NCBI GenBank assembly: GCA_900557035.1
Contig: USRA01000053.1
Span: 1-14,244 of the forward strand
DNA length: 14,244 nt
Reading direction: 5' to 3'
DNA from: an uncultured Prevotella sp.
GTDB taxonomy: Bacteria; Bacteroidota; Bacteroidia; Bacteroidales; Bacteroidaceae
Part shown: piece by piece, positions 6,356 to 13,413 of the stretch
Layout of the letters: the number at the start of each line of letters is the position of its first letter
Position numbering within the stretch: the first letter of the stretch is position 1
Notes under the pieces: generated by a model
The model's input: only the letters and a program-made list of their open reading frames with translations
Databases searched by the model: none
Told to the model about the DNA's origin: nothing
Translations under genes and position numbers: made by a program

Positions 6356-7873
6356 TTACCCATTTACTTTTTTACCTTTAAAATACAGGGTAAAGCAGCT
6401 TCCTTTTCCCGGCTCGCTTCCTACGGAAACAGAACCGCCCATTTTATCCATCAGACTCTTGACATAGAAAAGCCCGAGACCATAGCCCTTGACCGTATAT
6501 TTATTGCCATCCGTCACACGATAGAACTTGTCGAAAATATAAGGCAAATTATCATGGGCAATACCGATTCCATTATCTGATACGGAAACCAGCACTTCAT
6601 CCTCGGCTTTTTGGAAAGCCTTGATTTCTATATTCACGCTATCTTCAGAATACTTGATGGCATTGTCTATGAGATTGCTCACGATGTTTGAGAAATGCAT
6701 CCGGTCGGCATGAACCATCAGATTTTCCGGTTCTACTGACAACGAAACATTCACCTTTTTATCCGTTCTTACTCCTGATTTCACTTTCAGCTGATGCTGG
6801 GAGATTACTGGTTCAATCACCTCCTTCATTGGAACTTCCACGATATTGAGAAGCATCGATTTCCGTCGTTCCATACTCATCGACAGAATCTGTTCCACCA
6901 ATCCGCTGAGCGTCTGCAACTGCTCCTGGGCGATGGTGAGATACTTGCGCACCTTATCAGGATGCTGGAGCATTCCGTAGTTCAGCAGGGAGTCAGTGGC
7001 AGCGTAGGCTACGGCTATCGGAGTCTTCAATTCGTGCGTGATATTATTGGTGAAATCACTCTTCATCTCATCAAGCGTCTTCTGCTTGAGCATCGTATGA
7101 ATCAGGAACCAGAAGACGAAAGCCAGGATGAGCATGATGAAGAGCGATGTGGCAAGGATGCCTGCCATCTGGCTGAGCACAGTCATCGTAAGCGGCTCTA
7201 GGGTGAGGACATATTTCTCCTCATTCGTCTCCCCCTCATTGCAAACCACATATTGGTATCGCTTGGCATTGTCAGAAGGCACATACCCCTTCGTCGTCAC
7301 TTTCGCCAAAACCTTCTTTCCTGCAAAAAGCTGAATCTGATGCGGAAGCGGATGAATATCGTCGCCCACCAACAAACTGTCTGAAAGCATCTTGACAACC
7401 CATGCACTGTCATAATCATTGATGTCTGGTTGGGCGATTTCATTCAATTTGCCAAACAGCGCTTGTTGTACCATAGTTGCCAGCTTGCCCGACATCATCA
7501 TCATCAATTCCTGGTCCTTGTCATCTTCACTACGCTTCTCTTGCTTGGTAAAAGTTGTTTGAACAGACTGAACGACCTTTCCTCCATGAACCTTTTTCAC
7601 CTTTACCTTTTGATCTATATCATCGTCTCCATCCATAGAAAAAGCTACAGCACCCGTCAGTTGTCTATGAGGTCCTTTATCATCATTGCGCAATCGTATG
7701 ATTCGCTTCTTCATCTCCATGAAGTGAGCGTACTCCATTCCACCCTTGATTTTCGCTTCAACCTCTTTTTCCTGAGACTGATAAAGCCCCACGAGCCAAT
7801 AGGCCTGATATGCGAAGATGCAGACCAGAGCCGTAATGACGAGCGTAACTATGTATTTAAGATGTAACTTCAT
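6356..7873 (-). CDS. Membrane sensor histidine kinase
   Basis: Inner-membrane sensor that autophosphorylates and passes phosphate to the adjacent regulator. 505 residues from ATG 7873; the open frame continues 37 codons upstream, but this start gives a clean N-terminus (MKLHLKYIVTLVITALVCIF) with transmembrane helix 1 at about 6-27. A periplasmic domain of about 220 residues follows, of no recognised type, then a second helix (ILATSLFIMLILAFVFWFLI). The HisKA motif ITHELKTPIA has the phosphorylated H280. The ATPase domain shows the N box NLIDNAIKYS, the DNGIGIA and FDKFYRV stretch, and the G2 box GYGLGLF. No HAMP domain is evident: helix 2 joins the dimerisation region almost directly. It lies 40 bp after the exported-protein gene and 15 bp before the regulator. 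Confidence 0.92.
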   Translation of the reverse strand: MKLHLKYIVTLVITALVCIFAYQAYWLVGLYQSQEKEVEAKIKGGMEYAHFMEMKKRIIRLRNDDKGPHRQLTGAVAFSMDGDDDIDQKVKVKKVHGGKVVQSVQTTFTKQEKRSEDDKDQELMMMMSGKLATMVQQALFGKLNEIAQPDINDYDSAWVVKMLSDSLLVGDDIHPLPHQIQLFAGKKVLAKVTTKGYVPSDNAKRYQYVVCNEGETNEEKYVLTLEPLTMTVLSQMAGILATSLFIMLILAFVFWFLIHTMLKQKTLDEMKSDFTNNITHELKTPIAVAYAATDSLLNYGMLQHPDKVRKYLTIAQEQLQTLSGLVEQILSMSMERRKSMLLNIVEVPMKEVIEPVISQHQLKVKSGVRTDKKVNVSLSVEPENLMVHADRMHFSNIVSNLIDNAIKYSEDSVNIEIKAFQKAEDEVLVSVSDNGIGIAHDNLPYIFDKFYRVTDGNKYTVKGYGLGLFYVKSLMDKMGGSVSVGSEPGKGSCFTLYFKGKKVNG

Positions 7874-7913
7874 TCTTTCCTTTATTAAAGATTTTTCCAG
7901 ATGAATTAAATAC

Positions 7914-8657
7914 TCATTTTCTGAAAATCGGATAAACCTCCGTGGTATTCTTCCATCCCCATTTACCATTCTTTTGTGGCGCAAACTCTCGTCCCATCTT
8001 GGCTCCGATCCCCCAATGTTGATTGAACATCACTTCCATGAAGCCACCATAGCTGTTCTTGGGATTGAAAGGAGACATGATGACGCTTCGAGGGTCAGAA
8101 GTTTTCGTTGGAACATATTGTCCATAGAATCCCACTGTGAGCCAGTCGTTTACTTGATAAGCCATTCGTCCACCAAAAGAAGCTTTGGTGAGATTGCCAA
8201 ATCCATATACTCCCGTGTTTATCTTTTCTATCCCGACATAAGGAGAAAAAACAAAACGCCCGAAATTTTGTTGATAAACAACCCCTGCAGTCTGCCTATT
8301 CATCAGTCCTGGGACTTCAATACCCGAAGAATATACCGCCATCGTACCTAAATTCGGGGAAGGAAGAGAAATATGAGGTATTGCATTCGGTGCAATCTCC
8401 AAAGGTTTTCCTTCTTCCGACATCCAAGGTGCATTCGATTCAGAGTAATAAGATTTGCCTTGAAGTACAGGAAATCCACCGAGCGAAGGACGAGAATATT
8501 CCAACGACATACCTTCCTTAAACGACATACCTTCCTTAGGTAAAGATGCCTTCGGAATGGAATCCAAAGAAACACTCTTCACTTCCTGTGCTTGCATTAC
8601 CAATGTACAAAAGCAGGCCATAACTGTCAATATGAATATTCTCCGTTTCTCTTTCAT
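7914..8657 (-). CDS. Exported, probably outer-membrane beta-barrel protein, unknown function
   Basis: Not recognised as a named family. 247 residues with an N-terminal signal peptide (KEKRRIFILTVMACFCTLVM, cut near AQA-Q). The middle is rich in P, S and G (residues about 30-100). From about residue 105 the sequence alternates in amphipathic strands rich in G, Y, F and W (VVYQQNFGRFVFSPYVGIEK, MAYQVNDWLTVGFYGQYVP, YGGFMEVMFNQHWGIGAKMG), which resembles a small outer-membrane barrel. Near the mature N-terminus KEGMSF/KEGMSL is a tandem repeat caused by an 18-bp duplication. It is the first gene of the operon with the kinase and regulator, so it may be a sensory partner or a target of that system (inference). 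The start is well defined by the signal peptide, but the -7-like element sits only 5 bp before it. Confidence 0.75.
   Translation of the reverse strand: MKEKRRIFILTVMACFCTLVMQAQEVKSVSLDSIPKASLPKEGMSFKEGMSLEYSRPSLGGFPVLQGKSYYSESNAPWMSEEGKPLEIAPNAIPHISLPSPNLGTMAVYSSGIEVPGLMNRQTAGVVYQQNFGRFVFSPYVGIEKINTGVYGFGNLTKASFGGRMAYQVNDWLTVGFYGQYVPTKTSDPRSVIMSPFNPKNSYGGFMEVMFNQHWGIGAKMGREFAPQKNGKWGWKNTTEVYPIFRK
8503..8538. repeat. 18-bp perfect tandem duplication inside a gene
   Basis: Two identical 18-bp units (8503-8520, 8521-8538) add six residues in frame to the exported protein (KEGMSF then KEGMSL, the last residue differing through the neighbouring base). Confidence 0.9.
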
Positions 8658-8662
8658 GCTTG

Positions 8663-8670
8663 CAAAAGTA
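8663..8670 (-). promoter_or_regulatory. Possible -7 element of the two-component operon, leaderless
   Basis: TACTTTTG on the minus strand fits TAnnTTTG exactly, but only 5 nt separate it from the ATG at 8657. No TTG is found 20 nt upstream. If real, transcription would start at or next to the A of the start codon. Confidence 0.35.
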
Positions 8671-8713
8671 ATAAAAAAGAAGATAAGTAAGATACTTTTC
8701 AGGGAATTATTTC

Positions 8714-8756
8714 TGATTTGATAAGACTAAATAACACTTCTGATAAGACTTGATAA
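8714..8756. promoter_or_regulatory. Direct repeats TGATAAGACT, candidate regulator binding site
   Basis: TGATAAGACT occurs at 8719-8728 and 8741-8750, exactly 22 bp (two helical turns) apart. A further TGATAA lies at 8751-8756 and TGAT at 8714. The sites fall at about -83 to -46 relative to the predicted start of the barrel gene, where an OmpR-type activator would bind, and in the promoter region of the opposing regulator operon. Binding is inferred. Confidence 0.5.
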
Positions 8757-8766
8757 TCATAATTCC

Positions 8767-8797
8767 TTGCTGACACAAGATTTTTGCAGTACTTTTG
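8767..8797 (+). promoter_or_regulatory. Bacteroidota-type promoter of the outer membrane barrel gene
   Basis: TTG (8767-8769), 20 nt, then TACTTTTG (8790-8797) match the -33/-7 consensus. The predicted start near 8802 leaves a 50-nt leader before ATG 8852. Confidence 0.75.
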
Positions 8798-8851
8798 CAA
8801 CTGAAATCGGGAGGGTTTCTTCCGAAAGAACGATAAAAAGATAAGAAAAAT

Positions 8852-10900
8852 ATGAAAAGATTGGTTATGTTAAGCGCTTGCCTGGCCATCAGTCTTGCCG
8901 GCTGGGCACAAGGAAACAGAAATGATTCCCTAAGAATGGACAGCATCATCCATTCCCTCCCCGATGTGATGGTAAAAGGCAACCGACCTATCGTAAAGGT
9001 AAAAGGGGCGGCATTGGCCTATGACCTGCCGCAACTCATCAAAAACCATCCGGTGGATAATGCCTATGAAGCCATCAAGCAACTGCCTGGCGTGAGTGAA
9101 CAAGATGAAGCCTTGACTCTCAACGCTCAATCCGTAACCGTGCTGATAGACGGCAAAACTTCCACCATGACGAGCGAGCAGCTTTATTCGTTTCTGAAAA
9201 CGATTCCTGCCAGCCGCATCGCCAACGCCGAAGTTGTCTATTCAGCCCCAGCCCGCTATCAGGTAAAGGGACAAGTCATCAACCTCCTGCTGAAGCACAA
9301 CACTGGCTTTCACTCCCTACAAGGCGAGTTCTTCGGCGGCTATACCCACCAGAACCGCAACAGTTACACTGAACGCGCCTCCTTGCTCTTCACCAACAAG
9401 AAATGGGAAATAGACATGCTCTATTCTTTCGGTCATGGCAAGAGATATTATTACTATGAAAATGAGTTTGCCCACACCTTGACTGATGGCACTTCCTATG
9501 CCTTCTCTACACATAGCGACAATATCAAACGCCATCTCAACCACAACATCCGACTGGGAATCAATTATCATCTGGCAAAGGATCATCAGCTCTGCTTTGC
9601 CTACACCTCACAACTCAACAACACGAGAGGAACTTCAGAGGATGATGGCGATTTCACATCCCTTCTCCGAATCCATGCCAAGAGTCAATTTCACAATTTC
9701 CGCCTGGATTACTCCACACCATTTGGCTTCTCGGCAGGAGCAGAATACACCTATTATAATTCACCGGATGAACAATGGCTGAAAAGCAGTCTCTACGATG
9801 AGATTTACGACATCACAAGCCAGCAGCGGATCGACAAATGGCGCGCTTACCTCAAGCAGGAGCACGACTTAGGAAAAGACTGGAGCTTGAACTACGGCAT
9901 CAATTACACCACATCAAGAGACAAGAGCTCGCAGGAGAACAACAACAAGTCTTCTGATGACAACACCATTCAAACCGAAGATCAAATGAGCTTCTACGTC
10001 GGAGCCAGCAAATCATTTGGACAAAAACTCATGATGGAAGCATCGCTTATGGAAGAATATTATCACACTCCAATCTGGGATGAGTGGAATCTCTTCCCAA
10101 CACTCTCCATCACCTATCTTCCAAAGGCAGGACACGTCATCCAATTCGACTTGTATTACGACAGAGACTACCCTACCTATTGGTCGGTGAAGAACTTCAC
10201 CACCTATAATGCGGGCGGATATGGAAAGATTGTAGGAAACCCAACGTTGAAGCCTTCACGAGACCTCAGCCTCTCGCTTACCTACATTCTGCACAGCAGA
10301 TACGTAGCAAGTCTCTTCTTCAACAACTCGAAAGATGAATTCAGACAGCTTCCTTACCAGAGCAACACGAAGAAGGAGATGGAATACGAGCATGTCAACT
10401 TCGACTATGTAAACCAGGTAGGCTTGATGCTCACAACCCCAATCAACATAGGCAACTGGTGGCAGAATCGCCTTACTTTCACTGGCGTATATCAGAACGA
10501 CAAGAATTCCCACTTCTATGATCTTCCATTCGACCGCAGCAAATGGTTCTGTCAAGCCCAGTGGAACGGTACTTTTCTTTTTGGCAAGCATGTGCTTCTC
10601 AACCTCGATGCTTCCGTCCGTACCGACGCCATCCAAGGAATCATTGACATCCCAGCCTCAGGCTATCTCAACGCTGCCCTCACCTGGAAGCCTCTCAAGG
10701 ACGATAAACTCCAGCTGAAAGCCTACTGCAACGACATCTTCGAGACAGGCGACAACCATCTGCACGACACCTACAGAGGTCAGCACGTCATCAACAATAT
10801 GTACTTTGGCAGAATCTTCAGCCTCTCCCTCACTTATCGTTTTGGAGGCTACAAGGCCAAGCAACATGAAGAAGTAGATACTTCTAGATTCGGGAAATAA
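8852..10900 (+). CDS. TonB-dependent-receptor-like outer membrane beta-barrel protein
   Basis: 682 residues with a signal peptide (MKRLVMLSACLAISLAGWA, cut before Q20). A plug-like domain follows at about 36-145 (LPDVMVKGNRPIVKVKG, AYEAIKQLPGVSEQD, VTVLIDGKTSTMTSEQLYSF, RIANAEVVYSAPARY), the pattern of TonB-dependent receptor plugs. The rest is a large barrel of alternating aromatic strands, as in the Bacteroidota outer-membrane beta-barrel family (OMP_b-brl_3 type), ending in SLSLTYRFGGYK and a short polar tail. Unlike many relatives it lacks an N-terminal carboxypeptidase-regulatory-like domain, and no SusD partner is adjacent, so the substrate cannot be guessed. The gene stands alone, divergent from the two-component operon with candidate regulator sites between them, and ends before a terminator-like palindrome at 10936. 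Confidence 0.87.
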   Translation: MKRLVMLSACLAISLAGWAQGNRNDSLRMDSIIHSLPDVMVKGNRPIVKVKGAALAYDLPQLIKNHPVDNAYEAIKQLPGVSEQDEALTLNAQSVTVLIDGKTSTMTSEQLYSFLKTIPASRIANAEVVYSAPARYQVKGQVINLLLKHNTGFHSLQGEFFGGYTHQNRNSYTERASLLFTNKKWEIDMLYSFGHGKRYYYYENEFAHTLTDGTSYAFSTHSDNIKRHLNHNIRLGINYHLAKDHQLCFAYTSQLNNTRGTSEDDGDFTSLLRIHAKSQFHNFRLDYSTPFGFSAGAEYTYYNSPDEQWLKSSLYDEIYDITSQQRIDKWRAYLKQEHDLGKDWSLNYGINYTTSRDKSSQENNNKSSDDNTIQTEDQMSFYVGASKSFGQKLMMEASLMEEYYHTPIWDEWNLFPTLSITYLPKAGHVIQFDLYYDRDYPTYWSVKNFTTYNAGGYGKIVGNPTLKPSRDLSLSLTYILHSRYVASLFFNNSKDEFRQLPYQSNTKKEMEYEHVNFDYVNQVGLMLTTPINIGNWWQNRLTFTGVYQNDKNSHFYDLPFDRSKWFCQAQWNGTFLFGKHVLLNLDASVRTDAIQGIIDIPASGYLNAALTWKPLKDDKLQLKAYCNDIFETGDNHLHDTYRGQHVINNMYFGRIFSLSLTYRFGGYKAKQHEEVDTSRFGK

Positions 10901-10935
10901 AACGAGAGCATCCAGTCTAAGAAATGCCTCCCATT

Positions 10936-10974
10936 TTGGCAGCAAAGTATAATAATTTTAAACTTTGCTGCCAA
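10936..10974 (+). terminator. 39-bp palindromic element, copy 2, likely terminator of the barrel gene
   Basis: Arms TTGGCAGCAAAG (10936-10947) and CTTTGCTGCCAA (10963-10974) are perfectly complementary over 12 bp around a 15-nt AT-rich loop. TTTTCTTCTTTTTT follows, so on the plus strand it resembles a terminator, 35 bp after the barrel gene stop. It has the same arm and loop lengths as the element at 1450-1488 and about 12 of 15 identical loop bases. Confidence 0.7.
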
Positions 10975-10998
10975 TTTTCTTCTTTTTTCCTTCTTTTT

Positions 10999-11191
10999 TC
11001 CCTTTTCTTCTATCTGCCTGATGGCTTCTTCTGCCGAACCATCATACTTCATCTATACAAATTCATTCACCAGTCCGTTGTTGTCGATGGATAAGGGTGA
11101 CAGATAGTTGGGAGTTTGACCCTTGAACATTCCGATTTTGACTTCCTGGTTTATGCGTGGTTTTTCGTATAAGCGGAATTGCTTTTGAAAG
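10999..11191 (-). pseudogene. Internally deleted relic of the AAA-ATPase-like/PD-(D/E)XK gene
   Basis: Three blocks match the intact gene at 3683-5248 in the same order. 10999-11051 is identical to 3788-3840 (53 bp, residues about 470-487, [17 protein letters not shown]). 11056-11152 aligns without gaps to 4064-4160, the first 59 bp identical (residues about 364-395, NQEVKIGM to NNGLVNEFV). 11152-11191 matches 5326-5365, which in the intact copy lies upstream of the gene. The pieces between (about 223 and 1165 bp) are gone, as is the true C-terminus. The reading frame is broken by a stop between the first two blocks. It cannot make a working protein. Confidence 0.88.
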
Positions 11192-11206
11192 TTTTCCTCA
11201 AAAAAG

Positions 11207-11237
11207 TTTGTGTTTTCAGGAATAATGGCTAATTTTG
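11207..11237 (+). promoter_or_regulatory. Bacteroidota-type promoter of glycerate kinase
   Basis: TTTG (11207-11210), a 19-nt spacer and TAATTTTG (11230-11237) match the consensus. The leader to ATG 11322 would be about 80 nt and contains a small hairpin (CGCCT at 11253, AGGCG at 11264). Confidence 0.75.
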
Positions 11238-11291
11238 CGGGCGGGAAGGAGTCGCCTCTTCGTAGGCGGTGTTTCCGGGAATGATAAAATA

Positions 11292-11337
11292 AATAGGATA
11301 TCAATAGAAAATGAATAGGATATGAACAGGAAAATTG
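11292..11337. repeat. 22-bp imperfect tandem repeat across the glycerate kinase start
   Basis: AATAGGATATCAATAGAAAA (from 11292) is repeated as AATAGGATATGAACAGGAAA (from 11314). The change TATC to TATG in the second unit creates the ATG at 11322. The first unit ends in an ATG (11311) opening a four-codon frame (MNRI) whose TGA overlaps that start as ATGA. Confidence 0.7.
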
Positions 11338-12548
11338 ATGGTCTCAGACTGATGGATGGGGCTGGATATAAGAAGATAATTATTGCTTGCGACTCTTATA
11401 AGAGGTGCCTTTCGAGCAGAGAAGTGAATGAGGCGATTGCTTCGGGAGTAAAAGAAAGAAATGCGGAAGATGCTTCTTCTGAAATGAAGAGATTGTATTC
11501 TGATGATGCTTCTCCCGAAATGAAGAGATTGCATTCTGAAGATGCTTCTCCTGAAATCATTACTCTGGAAATGAGTGATGGGGGAGAGGGAATGCTCGAT
11601 GCTTTTCTCTCGGCGATGAAGGGAGAGCGGGTGAGGATTCATGCCCATGATGCGCTGATGCGATGGATTGAGGCGGAATACGGAATCGTGGATGATACGG
11701 CGATTATCGAGATTGCGCAGACCGCTGGACTGGCTCTGATTGAGCCCGAACAGCGCAACCCGATGAAGGCTACTTCCTGGGGTGTGGGCGAGATGATTAT
11801 GAATGCCTGGCACCGTGGTGTGCGCCATTTCATCGTGGGATTGGGCGGAAGTGCCACATCCGATTGCGGCATCGGAATGCTCAAGGCAATGGGCGATGAA
11901 TGGAAGAAAATCCGACAGGAATGCAGCTTCGTGCTGGCTTCGGATGTTACCAATCCGCTTTGTGGTGAAAACGGGGCGGCTTATGTTTTTGCGCCTCAGA
12001 AGGGAGCTGACGCTAAGATGGTGCAGATGCTGGATGATAGAGCTAGGAAGTTTGCCGAGGTTAGTGCCAAGCATTTCGGATATGATAGGAGTAAGGTTCC
12101 AGGAGCTGGTGCGGCTGGAGGACTGGGCTATGCTTTCCTGCAATATTTCAATGCTGAGGCTCGTCCTGGGGCAGACCTTCTCTTGGATGAGATAGGTTTT
12201 GATACGCTCATCCTGGATGCTGATCTCGTGATTACGGGCGAGGGACATAGCGACCGTCAGACCTTGATGGGGAAGTTGCCGCAAAGGATTCTGGAGCATG
12301 TTCTGAAGTGTAAGGAATCGGATAAAAGCCATGTTGCCTGTTCGCAGCTTGCCGGAGATTTCAAATCCCCGGAATCTTCGTTCCCCCTTGTGTGGCTCGT
12401 GTCAGGTGGCGTAAGCGACAGACAGGCTATGCTGGATGCTGGCTTTGATAGAGTTATTCAGGTTACTCCGGATAGTATGCTTTTGGAAGAGGCGTTGAAT
12501 CCCGATGTAGCTCGTAACAATATCATCAAGGCGATAAAGAACAAATAA
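11322..12548 (+). CDS. Glycerate kinase (GarK/GlxK-type glycerate 2-kinase)
   Basis: Phosphorylates D-glycerate with ATP, normally to 2-phosphoglycerate, feeding lower glycolysis. Family motifs: IIIACDSYKRCLSS at the N-terminus, MSDGGEGM (84-91), VGLGGSATSDCGIGM with G173-D181, ASDVTNPLCGENGAAYVFAPQKGA, GAGAAGGLGYAF, and ITGEGHSDRQTLMGKLP near the C-terminus. At 408 residues it is longer than the usual ~375. The excess comes from a tandem repeat of EMKRLYSDDASP-type units at about residues 49-79, between the first helix and the conserved DGGEG, plus a short N-terminal extension. ATG 11322 is used, but the ATG of MDGAGYKK (11352) would fit homologues equally well. The GKLP segment is followed by a variable stretch (ESDKSHVACSQLAGDF). 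The neighbouring phosphatase is 116 bp downstream on the same strand. Confidence 0.92.
   Translation: MNRKIDGLRLMDGAGYKKIIIACDSYKRCLSSREVNEAIASGVKERNAEDASSEMKRLYSDDASPEMKRLHSEDASPEIITLEMSDGGEGMLDAFLSAMKGERVRIHAHDALMRWIEAEYGIVDDTAIIEIAQTAGLALIEPEQRNPMKATSWGVGEMIMNAWHRGVRHFIVGLGGSATSDCGIGMLKAMGDEWKKIRQECSFVLASDVTNPLCGENGAAYVFAPQKGADAKMVQMLDDRARKFAEVSAKHFGYDRSKVPGAGAAGGLGYAFLQYFNAEARPGADLLLDEIGFDTLILDADLVITGEGHSDRQTLMGKLPQRILEHVLKCKESDKSHVACSQLAGDFKSPESSFPLVWLVSGGVSDRQAMLDAGFDRVIQVTPDSMLLEEALNPDVARNNIIKAIKNK
11466..11557. repeat. 36-bp in-frame tandem repeat in glycerate kinase
   Basis: About 2.6 units of 36 bp (11466-11501, 11502-11537, 11538-11557) encode DASxEMKRLxSxD. Units differ at a few bases, so the repeat is not brand new. 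It looks like a length-variable surface insertion. Confidence 0.85.
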
Positions 12549-12555
12549 AACAACA

Positions 12556-12600
12556 GAACTTTCGCATGTGTTTCAAGATGGGTTGAAAGCTCAAAAGTTC
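12556..12600 (+). other. Hairpin between glycerate kinase and phosphatase
   Basis: Outer arms GAACTTT (12556-12562) and AAAGTTC (12594-12600) enclose inner arms TTTCAA (12571-12576) and TTGAAA (12583-12588). No T-run follows, so a classic terminator is unlikely; it may be a leader or processing structure in the intergenic 116 bp. No promoter for the phosphatase was found there. Confidence 0.35.
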
Positions 12601-12664
12601 CTGCAAAACTCTCGCCCAGAAAGGGTGTGCTGTTCGAACCTTGCGAAATTTAAACAAGAAAATA

Positions 12665-13297
12665 ATGAAGTATATAATTTTTGATTTTGATGGAACCATC
12701 GGCGATTCGCAGAGTCTCATCGTGAAGACTTTGCAGGATACGATGCGGGCAAGAAAACTGGAAGTGAAATCGGAGGAGGCTTGCGCCAAGACCATCGGTC
12801 TTCGATTGGATGAGGCTTTTGTCTCGCTCTACGGAATGAGCGATGAGGAGGGGCTGGCGTGTGCGGCAACCTATCGCGAAATTTTTCTGGATAACAAGAA
12901 GACGATGATTGTGCAACCCTTCCCTCATGTGATAGATACTCTGAGAGAGTTGCATCGTCGGGGCTATATTCTGGGTATGGCTAGCAGTCGCAACCATTGC
13001 TCGCTCGATGGATACGTGAAGCAGCTGCAGCTGGAGGATATCTTCTCTTCCATTGTGGCAGGCGATGATGTGGAGCATGCGAAGCCGGCACCCGATATGG
13101 TCTTCAAGGCATTGGGAGAGATGAAAGGAACTATTGATGAAACCCTCGTTGTAGGCGATATGAACTTCGATGTGGATATGGCTCACCATGCTGGGTGCAA
13201 GGCCTGTGCCGTAACCTATGGAAACGGAACCCGAGAGCAGTTGGCTTCTGCAGAATTTATCATTGATGATTTTGCAGAACTCCTGGGACTGGTCTGA
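12665..13297 (+). CDS. HAD-superfamily phosphatase, phosphoglycolate-phosphatase/beta-PGM-like
   Basis: 210 residues with all four HAD motifs: FDFDGT with nucleophile D7 and acid D9, MASSR (105-109, motif II serine), HAKPAPD with K140 (motif III), and GDMNFD (164-169, motif IV acids). The cap lies between motifs I and II and is a small helical bundle (about 15-85), as in subfamily I enzymes such as phosphoglycolate phosphatase and beta-phosphoglucomutase. The substrate cannot be told from sequence. The frame is open 8 codons upstream with a TTG start, but ATG 12665 directly before KYIIFDFDGT is the natural start. Co-direction with glycerate kinase suggests shared transcription; removal of phosphate from 2-phosphoglycolate or a sugar phosphate would fit metabolically but is speculation. 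Confidence 0.9.
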   Translation: MKYIIFDFDGTIGDSQSLIVKTLQDTMRARKLEVKSEEACAKTIGLRLDEAFVSLYGMSDEEGLACAATYREIFLDNKKTMIVQPFPHVIDTLRELHRRGYILGMASSRNHCSLDGYVKQLQLEDIFSSIVAGDDVEHAKPAPDMVFKALGEMKGTIDETLVVGDMNFDVDMAHHAGCKACAVTYGNGTREQLASAEFIIDDFAELLGLV

Positions 13298-13322
13298 AAT
13301 TTATTCTGAACTATCGTATGTG

Positions 13323-13376
13323 AGGAAGTTAAAGGAAGTTAGAGAAGTAAGAGAGAAGTAATTTTCTTACTTTTAA
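13323..13376 (+). repeat. Purine-rich GAAGT repeats and weak hairpin after the phosphatase
   Basis: GGAAGTTA-like units are repeated four to five times (13323-13360). The last one pairs weakly with TTACTT (AAGTAA-TTTTC-TTACTT, about 13356-13372), followed by TT. Possibly a poor terminator for the phosphatase gene. Confidence 0.35.
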
Positions 13377-13413
13377 GATAATTAGTTTACAAAGCAATAA
13401 AGACATTAAAAAG

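Noticed and set aside
7430..7867. 145-codon plus-strand frame opposite the sensor kinase
   Set aside because: Antisense of the kinase periplasmic region; no motif, promoter or plausible start context.
11053..11304. 83-codon minus-strand frame as a new gene
   Set aside because: Its end is a fragment of the nuclease (NQEVKIGM to NNGLVNEFV) joined to intergenic DNA; annotated as part of the relic.
11301..12332. 343-codon open frame on the minus strand opposite glycerate kinase
   Set aside because: Antisense shadow: composition is rich in S, H and R with no domain, and the plus-strand frame has all kinase motifs.
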